DNA from: Trametopsis cervina
Taxonomy: Eukaryota > Basidiomycota > Agaricomycetes > Polyporales > Irpicaceae
Direction: 5' to 3'
Length of the DNA: 64,000 nucleotides
Assembly (NCBI GenBank): GCA_022385755.1
Contig: MU278358.1
Span: forward strand, 449,133-513,132
The position numbers were made by a program, and so were the translations under genes. Position 1 is the stretch's first letter; each line of letters begins with the position of its first letter. Positions 21,794 to 33,475 of the stretch are shown one piece after another. The notes under the pieces are model-generated. The model searched no databases. It was not told where the DNA came from and saw nothing but the letters and a program-made list of their open reading frames with translations.

Positions 21794-23793
21794 ATGTCTT
21801 CGTCTAGCGAGGGCCACGTAGTCGGGAACCCCGAACCTCCCGAGCATATTTCATCTTCGCGCCCTCGGCCAGTGCGACATCGACTGCGAAGGGCGACTTC
21901 TGTGGCTATATGGGACCGGGGCGCATACACTCTGCAGAGAACTAGCACCGTTCAACAGCCCGTTTTAGACTACGAGAGAAAGGCGCAATCTCTCGTTTCG
22001 TTCGCCTCAAACCGTCACCAAAGATCCTCGACATCATTGGACTTAACCGTTGATATAAACCATGACGTAGTCTTACCTACACGTGAAGAAGCCGATACCA
22101 TTCCAGAAGGGGAGGAAGTATCGCCATTCATCTTCAAGCTGATTACACCTGACCGTATAATGGGTAAGAAATACATGCGTACTGAGTATGCATAAACTCT
22201 GGCTTGGAAGAGCCCCGCATGGAGACTCAACTTCTATTTCAAGTCCTAAGGAGTATGTGGGAGAAGTTCCGAGGATTAGCGCATTTCAGACAACGTTCTT
22301 GCCGTGAGTGCTCACGGGTGATCAGTGCTACCTCGGTCCAACTCCTTTCATTTCAACTCAGTCGACCGAACGCGATACCTGAAAACGGCGCCTTTGTTTG
22401 GAAGCCGTGTCAATCGCCGGAGGGCAACTTGTATTTCCATGATGTGGAGAAGGTGCGTTGAAGATACTGTAAGCTTCGAGCTGTACTGATAGTCACCCAG
22501 AACGTCATGACATTCATTGATCTCTATGGTCCATCGTACCTGGAGGGAGTCTCGGGGCTCGCCCAATTCCTACTACCCAAAATCCAGCAAGAACAGGCCA
22601 CACCGGACGACGCTGAAATTGTCATTGTGCTCGAGGATCTCGGCTCTGCTTGCGAGTTTGTATATGGTTACTATCTAGCTAGCTGGAAGCGCCAGTGTGT
22701 CTTCTGGCTGAAAGATGTTGACTATGAGTTCGTTACGAGAGGGGGTCGGATATGTACCACCGCGTCGCACATAGGTATGTGCCAGTCATTTAAATCTGCC
22801 CAGTATTGCGCTCAGCTCACGTTTATGAAGGGAGACACATTGAAGAGTCTCCATAAACCGCGGTCACGGATCTTCGGTCTCCTTACTGCTCTTCTTTTTT
22901 TTCTACCATCTGTCTATATAGACGAGATTGATCATATCTGCATTGACGAGATCGTCCATTGCATCCACTGGGATAGGTTTTGTGCTATGGTCGTGCAAGA
23001 CTGGGAAAAAGGAACCACTTTAGTGTGTGTTAAGTTGGGTCGGTGCTTGCAATACTAACTCCTCTAATGCTCCCAATACAGGCAACTGTCATTCGAGCGC
23101 AAACGTTGGGTTCTTGGCTATCCAAAGTATCAATGTGGACAGCCCCCACAGGACAGTAGCGCAGATTGCATCCTACATATCCAGTGTTCTATCACTCTTC
23201 GACTGTCTGGTCTGTCTGGTGCTTGCTCGGCAATACCAATACAGTCAACGTTTCGCTATCCGCAACCTCGTGAGTGCTCACGTTATAGACAGGGTCGCGT
23301 GTGCCTTCTTACGCTGGTCCTAGGGAGATTTTGTGGACTGCAGACAATATCAAAGGTTTGTCTTGGAATCAGTCGCCGTTACTTTTAGGTGAGCCTTTAA
23401 CAGTGAGAACGTGACCCATTGCTCATGGGCATGCATCAGCCTACCAACCGCGCTGTTCATTTGGAGGTACGCATCCACAACCACCCAACATGTAATATTT
23501 GTCATTGAGATTCGTTTCACAGCGCGCTTACCTTCTTCGCCGCACTCATGATTGCGTTCTTCTGGCAGACAAGTCTCGCAACGCGTGTTTCCCTAGGCAT
23601 CGTCCTGGTGATCTCGTTCTCCATCACTGCCGTACTGCTGACACCGGACTGGAAGAGTAGGCAAGAGACCGGCACTGGATCTATTTCACTCGATCAGTCC
23701 TCCGATGATCCTTCGCGTGTGGGAGCGGTGTCAGGTAACAAGCTGCTGCCGGTTCCGCAGAAAGAAAGGGTCATTATTTGGTTCGGATACTAG
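21794..23793 (+). CDS. Uncharacterised fungal multi-pass membrane protein
   Basis: The start at 21794 is clear (MSSSSEGHVVGNPEPPEH). The first exon runs to a GTAAGA donor at 22164. Recognisable blocks follow: a WW-like segment (PSPEGNLYFHDVEK-type, near 22400-22455), a block after the intron ending at 22500 (MTFIDLYGPSYLEGVSGL), a helix near 22870-22925 (GLLTALLFFLPSVYIDEID), then ANVGFLAIQSINVD and a helix SYISSVLSLFDCLVCLVLA (near 23090-23240), and finally ALTFFAALMIAFFWQ and SLGIVLVISFSITAVLL up to the TAG at 23793. This arrangement of a WW-like block and C-terminal helices occurs in a large, functionally unknown Agaricomycete family. Several inner exon borders (22210-22370 and 22790-22860) are unresolved, and the middle soluble part looks shortened against my memory of relatives, so a degraded copy is possible. 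The gene lies between direct repeats R1 and R2. Confidence 0.55.
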
Positions 23794-24114
23794 CACAGCG
23801 ATGCCATCAAAGGGCTCATGACTCCGTATAATGCTACCCCCAGTATCTTTTGCAGTGATGCCAGGTGTGTCTATGTCCTATGCATGTATTACTCTCATGT
23901 TTTGTTGTACATAATCCTTCCTTGTCCTTGACCAGAGGGCGCATAGCAGTTTCTTCCGAAGCTGTTCATGATACAATACTAGAATTGTTTCCAACAATGG
24001 TCCACTCCGTCGTCGCATCGCAAAACTACTTGACGAACAAGATCTGGCTGGTTTGATTTGCTTATCGCTCGCCGATCAAATAATCTTTTCGTCCGTTACA
24101 CCCATGAATGGGGT

Positions 24115-24560
24115 GTCCCCAGGACACGTCGACCTTTGCTCGTTGCGTCTGGACAACCTCGATTCGCTTCGTGAGCTCACACGACCAGTTGCGCTGTATC
24201 ACTAGGTACTGCATGTTCTGTATGGACGCGCTCTCACGTCAACCGCGGCATCCTGGGAATGGCCCGCGCCAAACAACTAACCAAATTATCTCATTGGTTC
24301 TACATGCAATCCGAGAAGACTTCGCGGCTATCGCAACGTGGTAGATAGCATGGTACGTGCGCAGAGCACTGCAAGCGTCGTGTTAATAATAGCAGCTGCA
24401 GGTCCTGAAGATGTTTATTGACTTGATCACCATTCGCCGATAGGACGATCAAGGTTGACTACGGTTGGTCGTCGACAGTAGATAAAGAAAATGCAGCCGT
24501 GATCATTGGCTGGACGGACATACCGATATCTGAATGCTAGATTCCAGAGACGCTGTAGAG
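24115..24560 (+). repeat. Direct repeat R2 (partner at 20916-21456)
   Basis: Shares ordered blocks with R1, including CCAGGACACGTCGA, ATCCTGGGAATGGCC, ATTATCTCATTGGTTCT, CAACGTGGTAGATAGCA and GTCCTGAAGAT. By eye the identity is roughly three quarters. It lies just downstream of the membrane-protein gene, whereas R1 is upstream. Typical LTR ends (TG…CA with target duplication) are not evident. Confidence 0.7.
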
Positions 24561-25771
24561 ACCATGTTTTTGAGCAAGGACAAGATCAGCTCGGAGGCCT
24601 CGGAACTTGGATGGCTCATCAAGGCGATATGTTCGGAAGACAGGGTGTGGCACATCATTGGTGCAAGAGAATAATCACGGCGCTCCAGTCAAGTCTGTCG
24701 TCCATTCGAGGTTTACGATATTCTGACTGGTGCTTCTTGATTTGCTCTGCCGTCATACAGCGGAACTCCCTGACGAACATCATGCTTGGAGGATTCGATT
24801 AGTGCAATTTATACTTTTCGTGTCGCTGAAAGAGACCAGAACCAATGAGAGCTCGGCATCGTTTCGGTGCAAGCCGGGGACCACATCAGACCCATACGCC
24901 TCCGCGAAAAAACCCGCGGAATTGACAAGTGCGGCGTAGGCGTAACTGGCCAGCGATTTCCCAGCGGATGAACAGTGCATCATCGTCATATGCATCCGCG
25001 AGCATGACTGGCATGTAGGGGTGAGACAGTGGTGCACATATTCACCACACAGTTCGGCACTGGTGAGGCTCTCGGACTGCTCGCGGCGAACAAAACCAGG
25101 GCACGGCAGTACAGTAGATAGACAGAGGTTGTGGCACTGCAGTGGTTCCGCTGGGAGCGGCCGCGCCAGTCTCCGCTGATCGATTCCGCACACAGGCAAT
25201 CTGTCAAGTAAGGTGTTCAACTGTTGACGCTTAGACGCCCATTATGCCGCCAGTGACTGTGCAGGTACTCTGTCGCAATTTTAGGTCACTGCGACGGTGC
25301 AGCGCTACCACTACTGCGTGAGTACACACTCGTTGGCCATCACTGCGATACTCTAACACCCGTCTGCATCAGTGGCTGAGCAGTGAGCTGCTCTGCTACA
25401 CTTGATGGCTGCCATGCAAATATGCACTATGACGAGGACCTCTACGAGCGACGGACTGCCCAGGTCGCAAATCCAACGGCGGATCAGTGTTTGCATCCTC
25501 GCCAGGCAGCGACAGCACGGGTACCCTCGCGGTCATGGCAGGGTCCGAAGTTGCATCTGCCGACGGAGCTGGCCACGCCGCCGCTGTCTCTCACAGACCA
25601 GTCGGCGTCAACTCTCGCCATTCAGCTCGGCGACAGCCACTGCATCCTTGTGAGTCCTGCTGCCCTCCTGGACACCTCCCATCACCACGCCCAAGGAAGC
25701 AACAGCCATCGGCTTCCTCCATTTTGAAAACGCGCCAGGAACAAACTCTCTATTCATCTGTCCTCCGTTCC

Positions 25772-25892
25772 TATATAAACCTCCTGCGCTTCTAGTTCGG
25801 TCCTAACCCTTTCCTCTCCTCCCTCCCGCGGCTTGTACCCGCTTCCCGACCCCGTGCCCAGTCCTCCCCGACCTCCCCCCGACCTCACCACC
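25772..25892 (+). promoter_or_regulatory. TATA box and CT-rich leader of the ZIP transporter gene
   Basis: TATATAA at 25772-25778 is followed by a long C/T-rich tract (about 25805-25888) directly before the ATG at 25893. Such pyrimidine-rich leaders are common before well-expressed fungal genes. Confidence 0.5.
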
Positions 25893-27291
25893 ATGGTTCT
25901 CAACCGCAGAGAGTACATGAGCTTGCTCCTCGCCAGGGACGACGGCGACGACGTCAACTGCGGCTCTGGCGGTGGCGACACTGGCTCGACCGGCCTCCGT
26001 ATCGGTGCCGTCTTCATCGTCATGGTCGGCTCCCTGTTCGGCGCCCTCTTCCCCGTCCTCGCCAAGCGCACACGATGGTTGGCGCCTCGCATCCCTAAGG
26101 GTGTTTTCGACTTCGCAAAGTACTTTGGTAGCGGCGTCATCGTGCGTATTTTCCCTGATATTTATCAATGCATATACTGATATGATGACATAGATTGCCA
26201 CCGCGTTCATCCATCTCCTCTCCCCTGCACTCGATGAACTCGGTTCGCCCTGTCTTGACCCTGCCTGGGCAGTCTACGTGCGTATACGCTCGATCATCTT
26301 ATCAGCTATCCCGCTCACGCCTCTTCAACCAACCTTAGCCATACGCCCTCGCCATCGCCATGCTCTCCATCTTCATGATCTTCATCACCGAATTGATCGC
26401 CTTCCGCTGGGGCACAGCCAAGCTCGCTTCCATCGGCATGGCACACGACCCGCACGGCCACGCCGACGGCGGCCACGCTGCACATGGCCCTGAAGGCCGC
26501 GAGCAGAACACTGTCCTATCTGAAGGCGGCGCGTTCGACGAGACAGACCACGGCAAGCTCGAAAAGCGAAGCAACGACTCAGAACTGGCGATATTGGAAC
26601 AGGCGCCCTCCAGTGCTGTCGACAACGCCCTGACGCAGATCATCGGTGTCGCCATCCTCGAGTTCGGTGTGCTCCTTCACAGGTGCGTCTTCTCCGCCGA
26701 CTATCTGCAGCCCGTCAGGTCTGACTCTTTTGCAGTGTCCTCATCGGGCTCACCCTCGCCGTCACGGATGACTTCATTACGCTTTTCATCGTCATCATCT
26801 TCCATCGTACGTATCTCCCTTACCGTGTTTCGTGGAAGCACCCGCTGATGAGATTGGCTCATCTAGAAACGTTCGAGGGTCTCGGTGTCGGCTCTCGTCT
26901 CGCATACATGGACCTGCCGCACAAATACGCCTTCGTTCCCATCATCGGCGCCCTACTTTACGGTATCACGACCCCCATAGGAATCGCCGTCGGCCTCGGC
27001 GTGCGCACCACCTACAACCCCGACGGCACCACCGCTAGCATCGTCAGCGGCATCCTCGACGCCTTCTCCGCCGGTATCCTGATCTACACCGGTCTCGTCG
27101 AGGTAAGCATTCATCCCACCCCTCGCATCCCACAATGATCGTTACTCACTCACACGCTCGAATAGCTCCTAGCCCACGAGTTCCTGTTTAACAAAGAGAT
27201 GATCACCTCCTCGAACGGCAAGCTCGCATACGCTTTGTGCTGCATGCTCGCGGGCTGCGGCATCATGGCGCTCCTCGGCCGATGGGCATAG
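25893..27291 (+). CDS. ZIP-family zinc transporter (Zrt1/Zrt2-like)
   Basis: Eight-helix plasma-membrane importer of Zn2+, possibly other divalent metals. Exons: 25893..26141, 26194..26277, 26339..26682, 26736..26806, 26867..27102, 27166..27291 (369 aa). The start is CACCATGG. Helix 1 is RIGAVFIVMVGSLFGALFPV. IATAFIHLLSPALDEL is the conserved helix 3 region. A variable cytosolic loop carries a metal-binding His cluster (HDPHGHADGGHAAH). Helix 4 has HSVLIGLTLAV, and helix 5 has FHQTFEGLGVGSR, giving the paired His/Glu sites that line the metal path. The end is LLAHEFLFNKEM followed by a last helix (LAYALCCMLAGCGIMALLG). Confidence 0.95.
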
Positions 27292-27888
27292 AAGAAGACG
27301 GGGTCCTGTTTTTTTCTTGCTTGTCTAGATATGACCTGGCGTGTACGATGTCGGTATGTTCTGTTCTCTGTTGTACGAACTGCAATGAGAGGGTCGCTGT
27401 ACGTTGCTTGTGCTCTGGTTCTTGCTTTCGTCTAATTTGTATCGGGTCTCTTCGTGGGCGCATCATACGTACCGACCATATGTTAATTTCACACGAAAGT
27501 ATTATTTTCGCTCCCGCGGAGGTTCAGCGGCATGCAAGTTTGGTGTTCAGCGACGCCAGTTTGTGAATCGAAGTGCGAGGCGTGAGAGATTTGCCGTTCA
27601 GGGCGAAGGTTTTGCGCCCTACCGTAAATTTTCATTTCGAAATTGGGTGCAGCCAGCGAATTGAAAATCGACAGATCGTTACCGTGAAAATACATCCGCG
27701 AAGAAAATTGCACCAACACACGTGATCGCAAAACGCCACCATGGCCCCGACTACCATATCCAGTCCTCGGCGAGTTCCGTATCCTAGCGCGCAATATCAT
27801 AAATCCGCGTTCTATTCGTGCCGTCACCGCTTGTCGGCTTGCCAGGACGCGGAGATGGCGCGGCCGCACTCACGCTCGTGCTCACACG
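27292..27888. other. Intergenic interval, 597 bp
   Basis: 3' region of the ZIP gene followed by the promoter of the next plus-strand gene. I see no repeats or RNA gene. Confidence 0.4.
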
Positions 27889-29053
27889 ATGCCTTACGAA
27901 CCACGACCACCGGAAGCCATACCTCTCATTGAGCAGCTGCATGACGACGACGACGTAGCGCACACCGACGGCGATGGCGACTACGCTCAGGCTCGTGAAG
28001 ACGGACGAATAGCTGGGAGAAGCAAGTTCGCATATGGCGGTGTGAGCTGGCTCACCATCGCGCTGTGCGCGCTCCTCTTCACGGCGTGTCTCTCCAGCAT
28101 CCTCTCCCTCGCGGCCGCCACGTATCAACGCCGCTCAGGACTGAAGAAACTGGACGTGAACACCCTGCGCAGGCCGAGCGTGTACATGGGCCTCGAGCGC
28201 GTCCCGCAGATCCAGGCGAACGGGCTCACGTTCGGCGCGACGATCCCTCCTTCTTCGGACCCGCCGGTACTTGGGAAGGGGTCCGAGGGGGGTCCGAGGG
28301 GGACGGTGAGGGTGAGCGAGGTGTATCCGCGTATGAGGTTTGTGCGGGATGGGTGGGTGGTTCTTAGTGAACATGTACGTCCCTGCTCCTTTCTCATTCG
28401 CTCTGCCGAGGTGCTGTGTGTGCTCATATGTATGGTAGGACCACACGATCCTGAACTTTACAATCCCACCCGGCCCAGGCACCCAATGCGTGTTCCGCAC
28501 CTCCTTCCCCGCACGCGCCTCCCTCGGCGACGCGCTCCTAACCCTCGAGATCGACTCCCCGTCAGAGTCCCCACTCATCGGGCTCGTGCTCCTCTATGGG
28601 CCCCTGCGCTCTTCCCTGACAGACATGACGTGGGCGACGCGTCCGCCGCCCGTGCGCGCGCTGGGGGAGCTGCGAGCTGCCTTTGGCGAGAATAGCACGG
28701 GCGCGCCGTTCGCGTGCGGTAAGGCGGGGGCGGGGGCGGGGGGTGAGGTGCTTGTTGAGGCGTATTGTGCTGGGCGCGGGTGTCGGGTCGAGTATGATGC
28801 CATGCGGGAGGGGGTGCCGATAGGTAATGTTGCACGTGTTTTGGGGATGGTGGCCTTTGTTGACGGGGTTGATAGGTCTCATTTTGGAGAGGGTGTGACG
28901 GGCGCGAGGCTGGGTGTGGGGTTTTCATTACGGATGGGCTGCGCGAGGCAGTGTCGTGGACGGATCCTGTGCCGTGCGCAGTGTCTTTCGAGGGCTTTGG
29001 TTGTTTTGTTGGTCGGTACGAACAAAGCTATGCTTTCGATGCCAACCCCATAG
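27889..29053 (+). CDS. Uncharacterised single-pass membrane protein
   Basis: Model: 27889..28374 and 28439..29053, about 366 aa. The first 55 residues are hydrophilic and acidic. A membrane helix follows (VSWLTIALCALLFTACLSSI, about 55-80), with a luminal/extracellular part beyond it. That part contains YPRMRFVRDGWVVLSEHD and a Cys-containing beta-rich segment (TILNFTIPPGPGTQCVF), a layout I associate with fungal surface proteins of unknown function. The splice junction keeps phase. The C-terminal ~100 residues are Gly/Arg-rich and GC-biased, and GT signals near 28723 and 28826 leave room for a further intron, so the 3' end is the weak part. No enzyme motif is visible. Confidence 0.55.
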
Positions 29054-29697
29054 GGACGGCTGCGGGCGCTGTCATGATACAGGATGTGACTCACGTTGCC
29101 CGCGATATAGTCCTCATGCTGCCCGCGATACAGTCGAGTTCCGATGACGCGTGTGGTGTTAGACAAAGGTCGTTCACGAACCTTAAGCTTCCGCGATCCG
29201 GCTCGAGTCCGGCAGGGAAAGTGGCACAAAGTTGTTTTTATTTACACTGGCACGCTGCGGGTCTGTAGGACATGGTTATGGATCAGCAATGCTCCTAGCG
29301 TCATATGTAACCATGCTTGAGATGTCTCAGAAATGAGTATGGTAGGGACATCTATTCCGTGAAGTAAGCTGTTATTCTGGGTAGTCAGACCCACGTTGAC
29401 CAGGGTCATGCTCAAGTTACAGTCGGTGTGAGAGGATACTTGATTAATCAAGGGGTGGACGATTATCGGGGAAACATACGCGTCCCGAGCCAATCAGGAA
29501 GGCCACATTGATGGCGCCTATCATGGCCAACTGCCGCAAATGGATGCCAAGTTCAATCTCAGCAACTTCAACCAAAGCCCTCATTGTCCCGCCACTCGCA
29601 ATTCGCCGTGGCCAACCTGATCCCGTGCACGTTTCGCCACAGGATATAAGACAGCAAATAAGAGAGAAATGGATGCCAACTGTTGCATCCCATCGCG
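29054..29697. other. Intergenic interval and 5' flank of FunK1 A
   Basis: From about 29489 onward the sequence matches, in inverted orientation, the 5' flank of FunK1 B (56558-56770). The first 430 bp hold nothing recognisable. Confidence 0.5.
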
Positions 29698-32614
29698 ATG
29701 CGTACGCCTACCAGTCACTCTGCGCTGCAGGCTCCTGTACTCACTTCTAACACTCCTGTCAAACACAAACAGGCTCAAACCCTCCCAGCTGTTTTCGGCG
29801 GACTCGATACAGCCCGAGATGCGGTGATGACCGATGCTGGTAATCGTATTCCGCAGGTACCGTTCGATTACTTCCGCCACAATCTCCTTCCACCCTTGCA
29901 TCCGACCCTCGACGTCGGCCGAATCATTGAAGAGCTGAGAAAGAACGGGACCATCAAGGATATCGTTCATGGAGACGCTACAGAATCTCGATGGGCCTCG
30001 TTTCCCGTCGACCCCGCTGATAGCAAGGCTTCCGAAAATAAGACCTTTGCACCGTTCGCAGATATTGCCGATGCTGTGGCCAAAGTGGCATTCGATACGC
30101 AGGTGAAGAAGAAGAAGGAAAGAAAGGGGAAGAAACCGAAGACCTTCCCTTTGACTCAGAGGACGACCTTCGTCTGCAATCCCAACAGGACTCCACCCTC
30201 GACGAATAGGAGCAACTCGTCAATGCCGGATGGCTACGCGCTGTTAACAAAGCCACTTGTCCCGCGACGAGACATCACACATTGGGACAATATTGCGATC
30301 GCGGGCGAAAAGAAGAAACACTCAACCAGCAAAGATATCAACGACGTGCGTATCCTATCATTCAACATTTGATCTCTCTTCATGGTACTGACAATCCTGC
30401 ACGTGCTTCTGTAGAACAACCGGAAGATTCAATGGTCGATGAATCATTCCATGCGGGAGACCGTCCAACGACGCTTTGTCTTCGGATACACCATTGAAAA
30501 CGCCTCGATGCGTCTGTGGTTTGGGAGTCGATCCGACCTTCTCGTATCCGAACAGTTTGACTTCATCAGGGTAAGTTGACAGTTGTCGAGACACACCAGC
30601 ACGGTGGAACTGACAATATATGAATTTTAGGATCACGAAGCGATCGTCTATTTCTTCCTCTCCATCATGTTTGCTCCGACTTCCCGACTTGGATACGACC
30701 TTACGATCACGCCTTCTGTGCTCGTCGGCGATGAAGATAACAGGCTGTACGACATCAAGGTCCGCTGGATCGATGAGCAGCAATGTGTCCGCCAGAACGT
30801 GTATCGTACAGTGGAACCCATAGCCAGCGTCGCTGCAGAGGCAATGAGAGGTCGAGCGACGCGGGTATGGGAGGGGCGTGAGGTCAACAAGAAGGGAGAA
30901 GTTACAGGGGACGTTGTGGTGGTGAAGGACTGCTGGCTCGACGAAGACAGGATGTGCGAGGGAGATATCCTTGCGGCAATCCAAGAAGCGGCCAGGACCT
31001 CTGGCGATCCGAAAGATGAAGAGGTATTCCATCGGCATTTCCTCCACGTTATTTGTCATGGGGCCGTTTATGTGGACGGCAGCAAAGACAGCACGTATGC
31101 GCTCATGCGGAATTCGGCCGAGATTCCCTCTGACTTGGAGCCATACGAGTTGGTGAGAAGAGAGGACCCAGCGGATGTTGCGAACCCTCCTCACGGATCA
31201 GGTCTTCAAGCTCCTTTGGATGCACCCAAGGTGCCAGACATGGTGGAATATGATTCCAAATTCCACTATCGCATTGTCTTCAAGGAATTTGGCCGAACGA
31301 TTGACATGTTGGAGTCCCCTCGAGAGATTTGCAAAGCATTGTACCAAACTGCTACAGGTGTGTTCGTCAGTAATTGGCTAGAATGTACTCTCACAGCTTC
31401 CGCAGGACTGTCTCTGTTGCACAAACTCGGATGGGTGCACCGCGACATCAGTGCCGGCAATATCCTCGTCCTACGAGACGGCTGCCCTAAGATCGCCGAC
31501 CTGGAATATTCGAAGCATGTTGACGACCAATCTCCTATTCATCGCGGTCGCACCGTAAGTATTCTGATTGATCACGTGACTCACGGCCTTATACATATAT
31601 CTGCAGGGGACTCATTATTATATACCACTCGAAGTGCAGGCCCAGACGTACTTGTTCAAGCCGAAGAAGACTGAGAGACGTCCCCGGACATCTGTGATCA
31701 GCTTTGCCAGTGCACACAGCGGCCGTTCCGAGAGACTGTATGACACGCAGCCGCCTAAAGTGTCGCAAGAACAGAAGACCTTGGCCACACCGATCTTCAA
31801 GCCTAACGGCTTGCATGACCTCGAATCTCTCTGGTGGCTCTCCGTCCACCTCCTTGTCACTAGACCCGTCGTCAAAGTTGGTTCTGATCAGCCAGAATGG
31901 TCTGATTCGCACCAACAATGCGCATCATGGGCTGCTGAGCTCTTGACGAACTCGCAGCGTCGGATACCTGCCTTTGCGATGGACGAAAACTTTGCTGACG
32001 GCATTGCACTCATCCATGAGTCCCTGCAGTTGGTCGCCTCCCACTTGGAAACAACACGCGACTGGCTTGTGGACGCTTACAAGGATGTTGAACTGAAGCT
32101 TTTTACGGCACAGGAGGTGAATATATCCAACGAGGCAAGCAACCTCGGCTCCGTATTTGCCTCTCTGTTTCAAGAACTTAAGGACAGTCTGGGATCCGAG
32201 AGCACCCTTCTGCTCGAGCGTATCTCTGCACCGTTCATCAGGCAGACGAAGAAGCCTAGGGCTGTTGGCAAATCTATCGACACCAAGATAGCAGTGCTCC
32301 AAACGAAGAAACGCACACAAGATAGCGATGATGACTTCGACCTTCTAACGGAAGATATGCGGACCCTCATGTCTCCGAAAAGAAAGGGCACCAGTCACAA
32401 GCGAATGCGCCACGCTGTGGCCAGCTCTTCATCTGGCGCGCAAGGTCATGATAGCGAGGATAGTAATGGCGAGGAATCTGTGGACGACGAGAGCATTGCC
32501 AACATGAACAACGAGGGACCCAAGACGTTCGCGACAGCAGCTACTATCGAGTCAATCCCTGGCGTTCTTCGTCGATCTGCTCGTCTCGCGCGTGCCAATG
32601 GCATGGAGATATGA
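29698..32614 (+). CDS. FunK1-type protein kinase, copy A
   Basis: Fungal-specific protein kinase 1 family; cellular role unknown. Exons: 29698..30345, 30415..30570, 30631..31357, 31406..31554, 31607..32614 (895 aa). The first ATG (MRTPTSH) is used; an upstream TTG gives no better start. An N-terminal module of about 215 residues (DYFRHNLLPPLHPTLDV) precedes the kinase fold. Kinase marks are the probable ATP-anchoring Lys in GDVVVVKDCW, the catalytic loop HRDISAGNIL, and IADLEYSKH in place of the usual DFG, a change common in FunK1. After it come GTHYYIPLEVQ (APE-like region) and DLESLWWLSVHLLV, a FunK1 hallmark. The tail is basic and disordered (SPKRKGTSHKRMRHA) and ends RRSARLARANGMEI. Exon 4 has tandem acceptors (31396 and 31405); the second is used because paralogues keep only it. 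Copies B and C lie inverted at 53.6-60.4 kb. Confidence 0.88.
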
Positions 32615-33475
32615 TGGACCTGGACACTCCGATCTTGTAATCCGTCGCCCTATGTCTACGTCATCTTCTTTGCCTTGCATTGTCTGGCTTTTGATATCAA
32701 TCATATATCATATGTACCAAATGTGTATAGGTAGTGAAGCAACTATAATGATTATGTGGTTGTGTATAACCAGATGCAGATGGACACAACCTAGCCGTTA
32801 CCAAAACTAGATATCTCGCGCGGTGCACTCGCGGTGCGCGTCCATGAGATTTAGCCGCCGCCCTCTTGCTCTCGACTCTCACCGTACGGATAGTCAGTCC
32901 CTCGGAATGATATACGGATAACTCTTCAACAACAAGTGCTGGAACTCAATGAAATGCGCCCAGTCGGCAGCTGGCGCGGAATGACTATCAGCATGGAATG
33001 TCAATCTGAACTGACCGGACCACTGAGCGTTGACAACAGGGTCATGCTCAATTAAGTTCAAGCCACGAACATTCTAGGTATTTGACTCACACGGCTGCAT
33101 ATTACCCGTCATTGCCACATAACCGTTGCTTTCCATATAGTGTCGGCCCTCTGTTCTCGTGCTTCGCGATTGTCAGAACCACCATACTGGCGGCTAGGAA
33201 AGACGGGTCCGCACGGAGGAACTATCCTCACGAAGGTAGCAAGCAATGTCACAGGTTGACTACTGACTGTCACCGGGTTCACTTCCAGGACGACCCTGTG
33301 TGGTACGGACCGCCACGAGCCCTCCCTCCTGACTTTCTCATGACAAGGATTCTCGCATCAAAAGGACAAACAAACCATGTCACTGAGAATCCGTCGCTTG
33401 CACGACACGGGTACTTAAAGCCATTCAGCCATGCTATATTTCTGAACCACCCCAGTAGAAGTTGTCATACTCAGC
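32615..33475. other. Intergenic interval FunK1 A / esterase A
   Basis: Homology to FunK1 B stops about 8 bp after the FunK1 stop codon. The right part (about 33190-33300) resembles the 5' flank of esterase B. No gene is supported. Confidence 0.4.

Larger units (their letters stand above)
23794..25892. other. Intergenic region with repeat R2 and the ZIP promoter
   Basis: It holds repeat R2 (about 24115-24560), then about 1.2 kb without a supported gene, and finally a pyrimidine-rich leader and TATA box of the zinc transporter. Short open frames around 24500-25700 carry no motif I recognise. Confidence 0.4.

Noticed and set aside
20916..24560. LTR retrotransposon bounded by R1 and R2
   Set aside because: No TG/CA ends, primer-binding site or gag/pol motif is visible between the repeats; the enclosed gene belongs to a membrane-protein family and has introns.
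31358..31396. First acceptor for FunK1 A intron 3 (TCACAG at 31391-31396)
   Set aside because: It keeps the frame, but it would leave an intron of 39 nt and copies B and C lack it; all three share the next GCAG.
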